From: Archangium sp.
GTDB taxonomy: Bacteria > Myxococcota > Myxococcia > Myxococcales > Myxococcaceae
NCBI GenBank assembly: GCA_016793585.1
Contig: JAEUJR010000234.1
Span: forward strand, 1 to 5,673
DNA length: 5,673 bases
Direction: 5' to 3'
Made by a program: the position numbers and the translations under genes. Below the pieces are notes generated by a model. The model was not told the origin of the DNA. It did not search any database and worked only from the letters and a program-made list of their open reading frames with translations. Within the stretch, counting starts at the first letter, position 1. Each line of letters opens with the position of its first letter. This document shows positions 1 to 5,673 of the stretch, piece after piece.

Positions 1-14
1 GGGTAGACCTCACG

Positions 15-1988
15 TCACGGCACTTCGCGGCCCGTTCGCGAGGGTGTTGCGAAGCGCTGCGTCCACCCAGCGCTCTCTGGCGCGGCCTCGAGCCCGGGCA
101 CCGAATACGCGCCGAGGTCACCCATCACCACGACGCCGTGCTGCACCTCGAGCGCGGCGTACGCTGCATACGCGGGCACGACGCACTGCCACGTCAGGTC
201 TCCCGCGGGGCCGACCAGACTCAAGAGCGTTCTGCCGCCCGAAGACGCGCCCACCAACGAGGCGACCAGCGTCGAGCCATCGGCCAACCGCGCCAGTGTG
301 GCGTCGCTCGAGACGCCTGCGTCACCCAGCGGCAGTGCGACCGGCCCTCCCCCGAGCGTCGCGAGGCCACCGTCGGACGACGCCACGTTGACGAAGCGAA
401 TGGAGCCCTTCCAGTCGGTCAGAGACGAACCCGACCGCACGCCGGCCGTCCACGGCGTGCTGGCGATGACGCCTCCGTCGAGCGGCACCGCGTGCACCAC
501 CGAGCGCCCACGAACCCACGCGACGCCGTGCGCCACCGCGAGCAGTTCCTCCGCGTCGGAGGGGAGGGCCAGCGTCGACACGGCGCCCTGTCTCGACGCC
601 CGTACGAGCCGGCGAGGGCTGCCGTCGAGAAACCACGCGCCCCCCGTCGCGGCGCCGACGAGGCCGTACGGAGAGAACTCGCTGCGCAAGACGACCCACC
701 GGGGCGTGCCCGTCTGCCGGTCGACCGCCACCACGACGTTGTCGAAGCGCGAACCGGCCGGGCCGCACTGCTGCCACCCCCGCAAGAGCAGCTCGTCGGT
801 TCCATCGAGGGCCAGCTCGTAGAGGTTGAAGTACGTGAGCGGTCCTCCGCCCGGGCACCGCACGCCAGGGAAGAGCGCGGGCAGCAGCGAACTCCACAAC
901 GGTTGGCCGTCGTTCGCGTTCACCACCGCGATGGAGCGGTAGTCAGGTTGGCCGACGAAGAGGCCATCGGCCGCCAGGTGGAAGGACCTCGCGTCGAACC
1001 GCTGCTCCCACGTCTGGGTCGGCCCCGGCACCCGCATCATCCCCGCGTCGCTGAGCGACAGCGGGCCAGAGGCGCTGTGGCCGTTCGAGGTGAACAGCGG
1101 AGTGAGCGAAGAGGGCGCCGGTTGCGCACAGGCTCCAGCGACGCAGCGACCCGCGCGCTGACACGGTGACTCCGAGCCACACGCGGCGCCGTCAGGCAAC
1201 GGCCTCACCACACACTGCCCAGAGATGCACACCGACGCTGCGCCGCAGTCTCGCGACGGGCCGCAGAAGACGCCGTCGGTCGCGTCGTCTTCGACACACC
1301 CGAGGCGGGCGTCGCAGCGCGCCACCTTGCACGGGTTGCTCGAGGGCGCGCAGCGCCTGGCGACCGCATGACACCCCTGGCCTGCGCTGCAGAGCTCGAC
1401 GGTGCACGCGTCGCCGTCGTCGGCGCAGGTGAGCGCCTCGCCGACGCAGACCCCGTTTCGGCATGCGGCGCCCGTCAGGCACGTCTCGGCGCAGGCCGTG
1501 CCGTCGGGCCGCTTCTCGGTGACGCACTGGCCCTGCTCGAGGTGGGCTTCCCAGCAACTCCAGGGCGTCGCGCAGGTTGGCGGTTCGAGCCCTTCTCCCG
1601 TCAACGCCACGTTCACCGGTGTCGCGTCGGCCGTGGTGATGCGGAGCGTGCCAGAGACCGCCCCCGGCCTGCGCGGAATGAACGAGACGGGCAGCTCGCG
1701 CGCTTCGCCCGCCGCCAGCGTCAGCGTCGGGCCGGTGTCGAAGGGAGCGTCGGTCTGCAGCGTGAAGGCGACGCTCACGCGGCTCGTGTTGGTGACCGTG
1801 ACGAAGCGGGTGTCGCGCGCAGACACCGTGACACCGCCGAAGTCGAGCGCCAACGGCTCGGCCAGAAACGTCACCTCGACGGGTTGGGTCAGCGGCCGCG
1901 CACAGGTCGAAGCGCAGAGCGCAGCGAGCCACGCGGCGAGGGTTCGGAGGAACACGGCGACACCGTAGCCCGCCTTCGACCTGGTCAC
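15..1988 (-). CDS. Exported Ig-like / Cys-rich / PQQ-propeller protein
   Basis: Predicted secreted or surface protein of 657 residues; function unknown. Residues 10-30 form a hydrophobic export signal. Cysteines at 25 and 29 could be lipidated, but neither sits in a canonical lipobox, so lipoprotein status is open. Residues about 48-133 look like an ASPM/SPD-2/Hydin (choice-of-anchor D) Ig domain: DFGGV start, VTNTS, LAAGE, VSFIPRRPG, ending VALTGEG. Residues 139-287 hold 23 cysteines in DGxxC and CxxGxC patterns. From about 297 the chain looks like a PQQ-type beta-propeller, with strand motifs IAVVNANDGQPLW (353-365) and VVAVDRQTGTPRW (419-431). The tail ends WTQRFATPSRTGR, resembling the last-blade motif of related propellers. 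The GTG start is the most 5' possible, since an in-frame stop lies at 1992-1994; no clear ribosome binding site is visible. A GTG at codon 12 is an alternative. The frame closes with TGA at 15-17, so the gene is complete. Confidence 0.85.
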   Translation of the reverse strand: MTRSKAGYGVAVFLRTLAAWLAALCASTCARPLTQPVEVTFLAEPLALDFGGVTVSARDTRFVTVTNTSRVSVAFTLQTDAPFDTGPTLTLAAGEARELPVSFIPRRPGAVSGTLRITTADATPVNVALTGEGLEPPTCATPWSCWEAHLEQGQCVTEKRPDGTACAETCLTGAACRNGVCVGEALTCADDGDACTVELCSAGQGCHAVARRCAPSSNPCKVARCDARLGCVEDDATDGVFCGPSRDCGAASVCISGQCVVRPLPDGAACGSESPCQRAGRCVAGACAQPAPSSLTPLFTSNGHSASGPLSLSDAGMMRVPGPTQTWEQRFDARSFHLAADGLFVGQPDYRSIAVVNANDGQPLWSSLLPALFPGVRCPGGGPLTYFNLYELALDGTDELLLRGWQQCGPAGSRFDNVVVAVDRQTGTPRWVVLRSEFSPYGLVGAATGGAWFLDGSPRRLVRASRQGAVSTLALPSDAEELLAVAHGVAWVRGRSVVHAVPLDGGVIASTPWTAGVRSGSSLTDWKGSIRFVNVASSDGGLATLGGGPVALPLGDAGVSSDATLARLADGSTLVASLVGASSGGRTLLSLVGPAGDLTWQCVVPAYAAYAALEVQHGVVVMGDLGAYSVPGLEAAPESAGWTQRFATPSRTGREVP

Positions 1989-2041
1989 GCGTCACCAACG
2001 CCGAGCTGGAGCCGCCGCTGCGCCTCGCGTGGGGCCGCTGT

Positions 2042-2047
2042 TACCGT
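2042..2047 (+). promoter_or_regulatory. Possible -10 element (TACCGT) for leaderless start
   Basis: TACCGT fits a TANNNT -10 pattern and ends six bases before the ATG at 2054, so a transcript would start at or next to that codon. No Shine-Dalgarno sequence precedes the ATG, which agrees with a leaderless mRNA. No convincing -35 box is seen. The match is short and could be chance. Confidence 0.2.
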
Positions 2048-2053
2048 TCGCGC

Positions 2054-3175
2054 ATGACGCGATGGCTGATGGCGATGGTCCTGGGCGCGGCCCTCGTGGC
2101 GTGTCACCCGATGCGCGCGGCCATCGACCGCGGCGACTTGAGCCGGGCCTGCCACATCGCCGACGCCTCGCGCGTGCCGCAGAACGACCCCGAGCGAGAC
2201 CGCCTGCACGCGCAGCTCACCGCACAGATGAACGTCACCTGGCACATCGAGCGCGTCTCGTTGCTCGACCTGCTGCCTCGAGAGGCCGTGAGCGTCGCCT
2301 CGGGCCTCGACCCGCTGCGCGACACCGCCTTCTACCGCTTCAGCTTCGAGGCGAAGGCCCTGCCGCCAGGCACCGCGCTGCTGCTGACGCGCCCGGCCCT
2401 CGAGTCACCCGCGCATGACGAGGTGCTGCACGTCTTCACCGCACCGAAGACATCGCGTGGGCTCGACGACGTGCGCGACCTGCTCCGCGCTCCGTGGCCG
2501 CCCACGTACGAGACGGTGCCGCCGCAGAGCCTTCCCCGCGAGTACGCCGAAGAGCGCGAGCCCGGAAAGTGGGTGTACCGCGGCAACGTCGACCCCGGTC
2601 AGCTGACGCTCGCCCTGATGACCGCTGGCCTGAGCACCATCTTCTTCGGGCCCGACCTGGGTCGCGAGGCGCAGTGGGTGCCGCTGTCGCCACAAGAAAA
2701 GGCGCTCTGGAACAAGCAGGCGGCCTCACGGCGCAAGGCCTTCGAGCGTGAAGAGGCTGCGCGGCTGGCCGAAGGTCGCCAGGTCGTCGAGGCGGTGCTC
2801 GCACGAAACCAGGCGGCGAAGACGCGCTTCGAACGCGAGCTGGCCGCGCACCAGACGCTCACCGACGCGTTGGCCGAGCTCGTTCGCGCCGAGCCCTGCT
2901 CCGACGACGGCTACCGATTTCGGCTCGAGGCGGGCCGACGATGCGCGTTCTACGCCAGCACGTGGGACCGCGGGCCGCCGCTCGTTCAGCTGGTGAAGGG
3001 CAAAGCGGCGCTCGAGCTCGAAGGCGAGCTGCTGATGGAAGAGGGCGCGTGTCGCTGGCTCATCAGAGAGCAGGTGCCGGTCATGGGTGACGAGACGCTC
3101 GAAGCGGTCTCGGGCCGTGTGTTCTTCAGAGGGCCGCGCCGCCTGCAGCCCGTGCGACGCGACTGGCACGACTGA
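2054..3175 (+). CDS. Lipoprotein of unknown function, 373 aa
   Basis: I do not recognise this family. Residues 1-17 are a short lipoprotein signal: MTRW, a hydrophobic stretch, then lipobox LVAC with Cys17 as the expected lipidated residue, so the mature protein should be membrane-anchored. Position +2 is His, not Asp, so there is no obvious inner-membrane retention signal and sorting to the outer membrane is possible. Residues 60-130 look like a beta-rich domain. Residues 182-200 are moderately hydrophobic (LTLALMTAGLSTIFF). Residues about 213-280 are rich in Ala, Glu, Arg and Gln and should be a long helix or coiled coil. The last 90 residues contain Cys282, Cys297 and Cys333, which could form a disulfide in the periplasm. 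It is divergent from the exported protein on the minus strand across 65 bp and lies 61 bp before the CBS gene. ATG 2054 is chosen because the lipoprotein signal begins there, although no ribosome binding site is seen. Confidence 0.8.
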   Translation: MTRWLMAMVLGAALVACHPMRAAIDRGDLSRACHIADASRVPQNDPERDRLHAQLTAQMNVTWHIERVSLLDLLPREAVSVASGLDPLRDTAFYRFSFEAKALPPGTALLLTRPALESPAHDEVLHVFTAPKTSRGLDDVRDLLRAPWPPTYETVPPQSLPREYAEEREPGKWVYRGNVDPGQLTLALMTAGLSTIFFGPDLGREAQWVPLSPQEKALWNKQAASRRKAFEREEAARLAEGRQVVEAVLARNQAAKTRFERELAAHQTLTDALAELVRAEPCSDDGYRFRLEAGRRCAFYASTWDRGPPLVQLVKGKAALELEGELLMEEGACRWLIREQVPVMGDETLEAVSGRVFFRGPRRLQPVRRDWHD

Positions 3176-3225
3176 CGCGCGGCGCAGGGGCGCAAACTCA
3201 GCGCCTTCGTCCCCAGGCACCGGGC

Positions 3226-3232
3226 GAGGTGG
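3226..3232 (+). promoter_or_regulatory. Ribosome binding site that sets the CBS-gene start
   Basis: GAGGTGG lies four bases before the ATG at 3237 and is a good match to the anti-Shine-Dalgarno sequence. The same frame is open back to an ATG at 3087, but that codon is inside the preceding gene. The ATG at 3264 has no ribosome binding site. This motif therefore picks 3237. Confidence 0.65.
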
Positions 3233-3236
3233 CGGC

Positions 3237-3863
3237 ATGGAACTTGGACCTTCTCGCGCGCGCATGGTGCCCGGCGACGGAACCGACGACCGACCCGTTC
3301 GTTTGCCAACGCGGCAAGTGGTGCTGGTGAGGCCCGGTGGCGTCGAGGCCGTTCGCAGCACCGTGCACTGCCCGCTGAAGATGACGGGCCAGTCGGTGCC
3401 ATCGTGCCTGAGCTGCCAGCGCCTGCACCAGGCGAGCACCGACGCGCTCGTCTGTTCGGTGCCAGCCGGCCTGGTCGAGCCGCGCGGCGTCTGCGGAGAG
3501 CTGGTGCCCCACGAGACGGTGGTGCTCGACGCCGAGCTGCCGGTGTTCGACGGGCTGCGGTTGCTGCAGGGCGCCCAGCTCGCCTCGGCGCCGGTCGTCG
3601 ACGACAACGCCTCGTTGCTGGGCACCGTGCTCACCTCGGAGCTCGCCGCGCTGTGTGACTCTCCGGGCGCCGAGGTCGAAGACGCCATCATTCCCGTCGT
3701 CGCGGTGAACGAACACCTCACCATTCTCGAGCTCGCCCAACTGATGGACTCGCGAGACCTCGAGCGCACGCCCATCGTCGACGACACGGGGCATCTGCTG
3801 GGCGTGGTGACGGCCCTCGACGTGGTGCGCTGGTTCAGCCGTCGCCTCACCGCCGTCGATTGA
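3237..3863 (+). CDS. CBS-domain pair protein with N-terminal Cys cluster
   Basis: Predicted cytoplasmic protein of 208 residues with no signal peptide or membrane segment. Residues 45-73 hold four cysteines spaced C-x11-CxxC-x12-C (Cys45, 57, 60, 73), which resembles a small zinc ribbon or other metal-binding knuckle. Two CBS motifs follow. The first covers about 83-140, with PVVDD and LLGTVLTSEL. The second covers about 147-206, with PIVDD and LLGVVTALDV. Paired CBS domains (Bateman modules) usually bind adenine nucleotides or related ligands and regulate a partner domain or protein. No catalytic domain is attached, so a stand-alone sensor or regulatory subunit is the likeliest role; its ligand and target cannot be read from sequence. 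It follows the lipoprotein gene by 61 bp and precedes hybO by 205 bp on the same strand. Start chosen from the GAGGTGG site; the longer frame from 3087 would overlap the upstream gene by 89 bases and is unlikely. Confidence 0.85.
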   Translation: MELGPSRARMVPGDGTDDRPVRLPTRQVVLVRPGGVEAVRSTVHCPLKMTGQSVPSCLSCQRLHQASTDALVCSVPAGLVEPRGVCGELVPHETVVLDAELPVFDGLRLLQGAQLASAPVVDDNASLLGTVLTSELAALCDSPGAEVEDAIIPVVAVNEHLTILELAQLMDSRDLERTPIVDDTGHLLGVVTALDVVRWFSRRLTAVD

Positions 3864-3914
3864 CGCTCGTGTACGCAGGTGTGTCCGACGCGATGCGACA
3901 ACTTTTCGCGAGCC

Positions 3915-3927
3915 CGCACATCGTGCG
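3915..3927 (+). repeat. Short perfect inverted repeat, possible weak terminator
   Basis: CGCAC-ATC-GTGCG is a perfect 5-bp stem with a 3-base loop, followed by TTT. It lies 52 bases after the CBS-gene stop. The stem is short and the T run is only three long, so it would be a weak intrinsic terminator at best. It could also be a small operator palindrome or chance in GC-rich DNA. Confidence 0.2.
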
Positions 3928-3995
3928 TTTCACTCTGAACAGCAGCACCGGTTGCACGCGTCTGTGACGTTTCTGATCCACGGCCCCATACGCCC

Positions 3996-4015
3996 TTGAT
4001 GGCCGCCAAGTGGCT
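3996..4015 (+). promoter_or_regulatory. Candidate FNR-like dyad overlapping a sigma-54-like motif
   Basis: TTGAT-GGCC-GCCAA at 3996-4009 matches the FNR consensus TTGAT-N4-ATCAA at eight of ten positions, with the left half perfect. Overlapping it, TGGCCG-N5-TGGCT at 4000-4015 keeps the GG-N10-GC core of a sigma-54 -24/-12 promoter, with mismatches elsewhere. Both lie about 55-70 bases before the hybO ATG, in the only sizeable gap upstream of the operon. Hydrogenase genes of this class are commonly induced without oxygen, so an FNR-type site would make sense. The two readings compete for the same bases and either may be chance. Confidence 0.22.
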
Positions 4016-4068
4016 CGGTTGATGAACAGGCGACCCGTCACATTCCGTTCCCGCTGTGCGGAGGTGAC

Positions 4069-5238
4069 ATGAGCGCCATCGACCTGTGGCTGAAGAAGAG
4101 TCCCCTGGCTCAAGACCTCGAGAGCTCCGAAGAGGTCTCTCGCGCCATCGAACGGTTTGGGCTGAGCCGACGCGACTTCGTGCAGATTACGGCCACGGTC
4201 ACCGCCGCCATGGGCCTGCCAAGCACGGCCTTCGGCGCCGTGGCGAACGCGATGACGGCCGCGCCGCGCCCGTCGGTCATCTGGCTCCAGTTCCAGGAGT
4301 GTACGGGCTGCACCGAGAGCCTGCTGCGCGCCGAGCACCCGACCCTCGAGAAGCTGATCCTCGAGCTGATCAGCCTCGACTACCACGAGACGCTGCAGGT
4401 CGCCGCGGGCCACCAGGCCGAGAAGGCGCGCCTCGACGCGATGGAGAAGAACAAGGGCAAGTACGTGCTCGTCATCGAGGGCGCGATTCCCATGAAGGAC
4501 CAGGGCATCTACTGCAAGGTCGGCGGCAAGACGGCCATGCAGCTGACCGAGGAGTGCGCCAAAGACGCGGCGGCCATCATCTCCATCGGCTCGTGCGCGT
4601 CGTGGGGCGGCATGCCGTCGACGTCGCCGAACCCGACCGGCGCCAGCCCCGTCTCGAAGATGCTCGGCAAGCCGGTCGTCACGATTCCCGGCTGCCCGCC
4701 GAACCCGTACAACTTCCTCTCGACGGTGGTGCACTTCCTCACGTTCGGGAAGCTGCCCGACCTCGACGCGAAGGGCCGGCCGAAGTTCGCCTACGGCCGC
4801 CTCATTCACGAGAACTGCGAGCGCCGCGCGCACTTCGACGCGGGCCGCTTCGCCAAACAGTTCGGCGACGAAGGCCACCGTCAGGGCTGGTGCCTGTACA
4901 AGCTCGGCTGCAAGGGCCCCGAGACGTACGCGAACTGCCCGTCGATTCTCTTCGGCGACTGCGGCACCGGCAGCTGGCCCGTCGGCACCGGCCACCCGTG
5001 CTTCGGCTGCACCGAAGAGGGCGTCGGGTTCGCCAAGCCGATTCACTCGCTCGCCACCCTCAAGACGGTGACGCCGCCCACGCACTTCGCGCGCCCCGCC
5101 GAGGAGCAGGGTCAGGGCGCGACGATCGCCACCGCGGGCGCGGCGGCGGTGCTCGGCGGGCTCGCGGTCGGTGCGGGCATGAAGCTCGCGTCGAACCTCG
5201 GCAAGCAGGAAGAGAAGAACCAGAAGAAGCCGGAGTGA
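4069..5238 (+). CDS. hybO: [NiFe]-hydrogenase small subunit, group 1c (Hyd-2 type)
   Basis: Electron-transfer subunit of a periplasm-facing, membrane-bound H2-uptake hydrogenase. It passes electrons from the NiFe site of HybC to HybA/HybB and the quinone pool. Its 389 residues are close to E. coli HybO (about 372). A twin-arginine signal SRRDF (33-37) is followed by a hydrophobic stretch, with AxA-type cleavage sites near 54-61. Proximal-cluster ligands: Cys78 and Cys81 (ECTGCTES), Cys176 (GSCASWGG), Cys209 (PGCPPNP). Distal: His247, Cys250, Cys275, Cys281. Medial: Cys290, Cys311, Cys314, with the Pro of WPV (304) that favours a [3Fe-4S] cluster. Segments RLIHENCERR, HFDAGRFAK and LGCKGPETY match HybO as I recall it. 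Residues 350-375 are a Gly/Ala-rich hydrophobic C-terminal anchor, followed by a charged tail. The positions of the supernumerary proximal cysteines of oxygen-tolerant enzymes are Gly80 and Gly181 here. A strong ribosome site GGAGG (4060-4064) precedes ATG 4069. Cys298 is unusual. hybA follows after 12 bp. Confidence 0.96.
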   Translation: MSAIDLWLKKSPLAQDLESSEEVSRAIERFGLSRRDFVQITATVTAAMGLPSTAFGAVANAMTAAPRPSVIWLQFQECTGCTESLLRAEHPTLEKLILELISLDYHETLQVAAGHQAEKARLDAMEKNKGKYVLVIEGAIPMKDQGIYCKVGGKTAMQLTEECAKDAAAIISIGSCASWGGMPSTSPNPTGASPVSKMLGKPVVTIPGCPPNPYNFLSTVVHFLTFGKLPDLDAKGRPKFAYGRLIHENCERRAHFDAGRFAKQFGDEGHRQGWCLYKLGCKGPETYANCPSILFGDCGTGSWPVGTGHPCFGCTEEGVGFAKPIHSLATLKTVTPPTHFARPAEEQGQGATIATAGAAAVLGGLAVGAGMKLASNLGKQEEKNQKKPE

Positions 5239-5250
5239 AGGGAGCCGCCC

Positions 5251-5673
5251 ATGACCATCGACCGGCGAAACTTCCTGAAGCTGGCGACGCGCGGAGCAGC
5301 CGTGACGGCTGCGGCCACGACCGGCGTCGCGAAGGTGGCCGAAGCCCGGCCCAACAAGCAGATGCCCGAAGAGGCCCTGGGGCTGCTCTTCGACGGCACC
5401 CTGTGCATCGGCTGCCGCGCGTGCATGCCCGCCTGCAAAGAGGCCAACGACATGCCCGCCGAGCGCACGCCGCTCGAGATGGAGAAGGGCGACGTCAATG
5501 CCGTGTGGGACGCGCCGCTCGACATCTCGGCCAAGACGCTCAACTGCATCAAGGCGTACTCGAACGGCACCGGTGAGACGAAAGACGCGGTCGTCGACGG
5601 CTTCGCCTTCACCAAGAAGTCCTGCTACCACTGCGTCGACCCGTCGTGCGTCTCGGTCTGCCCCGTCTCGGCG
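5251..5673 (+). CDS. hybA: Hydrogenase-2 Fe-S protein HybA, 5' part (runs off window)
   Basis: Ferredoxin-like periplasmic subunit that links the HybO/HybC hydrogenase to the membrane protein HybB. Only the first 141 codons are present; E. coli HybA has about 328 residues, so over half is missing at the window edge and nothing suggests a break. Residues 4-11 are a twin-arginine motif (DRRNFLKL) with an Ala-rich hydrophobic stretch and a likely AEA cleavage site at 30-32. The first cluster motif is Cys52, 55, 58, 62 (CxxCxxCxxxC, LCIGCRACMPAC). The second group is Cys125, 128, 133, 137 (CxxCx4CxxxCP, CYHCVDPSCVSVCPVSA), very close to E. coli HybA at the same place. Cys99 lies outside both motifs. 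Start ATG 5251 is set by GGAG at 5241-5244, six bases upstream; the gene starts 12 bp after hybO, so they are co-transcribed. Other ferredoxin subunits of molybdo-enzymes share these motifs, but the adjacent hybO and the Tat signal point to HybA. Confidence 0.93.
   Translation, partial: MTIDRRNFLKLATRGAAVTAAATTGVAKVAEARPNKQMPEEALGLLFDGTLCIGCRACMPACKEANDMPAERTPLEMEKGDVNAVWDAPLDISAKTLNCIKAYSNGTGETKDAVVDGFAFTKKSCYHCVDPSCVSVCPVSA

Noticed and set aside
138..1169. 343-codon plus-strand open frame opposite the exported protein
   Set aside because: The product is Arg/His/Ala-rich without domain features, while the minus strand here encodes recognisable propeller and cysteine-rich domains.
3189..3205. 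GGCGC-N7-GCGCC hairpin between the lipoprotein and CBS genes
   Set aside because: The stem is five base pairs with a 7-base loop and no T run follows; such pairs are expected often in DNA this GC-rich.
3087..3236. Fifty-codon N-terminal extension of the CBS protein
   Set aside because: It overlaps the lipoprotein gene by 89 bases, has no ribosome site, and is Arg/Ser-rich; the ATG at 3237 has a good GAGGTGG site.
3951..3975. TTGCAC as a sigma-70 -35 box
   Set aside because: No acceptable -10 hexamer lies 16-18 bases downstream.
2726..4009. 427-codon minus-strand open frame across the lipoprotein and CBS genes
   Set aside because: It covers the ends of two well-supported plus-strand genes and the gap between them, and its product is Ser/Arg/Thr-rich with no recognisable motif.
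4037..4068. GTCAC pairing with GTGAC over the hybO ribosome site, a possible translational switch
   Set aside because: Only five base pairs around a 22-base loop with no extension, so the structure should not be stable.
3847..5631. 594-codon open frame on the minus strand opposite hybO and hybA
   Set aside because: It lies antisense to two clearly identified genes. Its product is a low-complexity mix rich in Arg, Ala, Gly and His, the usual mirror of GC-rich third positions on the coding strand.
1..5673. Frequent CTCGAG/TCGA words across the window
   Set aside because: They fall mostly in coding sequence and follow from the preferred Leu CTC, Glu GAG and Asp GAC codons, so no separate signal is needed.

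Overview
The window is visibly very GC-rich, with G or C at most third codon positions and long spurious open frames on the opposite strand. This fits a Myxococcota-type (deltaproteobacterial) genome. The secreted protein at 15-1988 supports that guess: Hydin-like Ig domain, cysteine-rich linker and PQQ-like propeller in one chain is an architecture I associate with myxobacteria. No marker gene is present, so the lineage is inferred.

Layout. (1) 15-1988, minus strand: a large exported multidomain protein of unknown role. (2) 2054-3175, plus strand, divergent from it across a 65-bp gap: a 373-residue lipoprotein I do not recognise. (3) 3237-3863, plus strand: a small cytoplasmic protein with an N-terminal CxxC-containing cysteine cluster and two CBS domains. 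(4) 3864-4068: a 205-bp non-coding gap with possible control elements for what follows. (5) 4069-5238, plus strand: hybO, small subunit of a group 1c (Hyd-2/Hyb type) uptake [NiFe]-hydrogenase. (6) 5251 to the window edge, plus strand: the first 141 codons of hybA, the partner periplasmic iron-sulfur protein.

How the genes work together. HybO and HybA form the start of a Hyb operon. Both carry twin-arginine signals, so a folded complex is expected on the periplasmic side of the inner membrane. Electrons from H2 would pass from the (unseen) large subunit HybC through the three HybO clusters to HybA, and then through the (unseen) membrane protein HybB to the quinone pool. HybO has the plain four-cysteine proximal cluster, so it looks like a standard rather than an oxygen-tolerant enzyme. 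The CBS protein lies just upstream on the same strand. It may be a nucleotide or redox sensor, but nothing in the sequence ties it to the hydrogenase.

I see no RNA genes, mobile elements, CRISPR arrays or clear strong intrinsic terminators. No wholly new system is evident. The points most worth a second look are a relocated extra cysteine beside the HybO medial cluster, the cysteine-cluster/CBS fusion, and an FNR-like dyad upstream of hybO.
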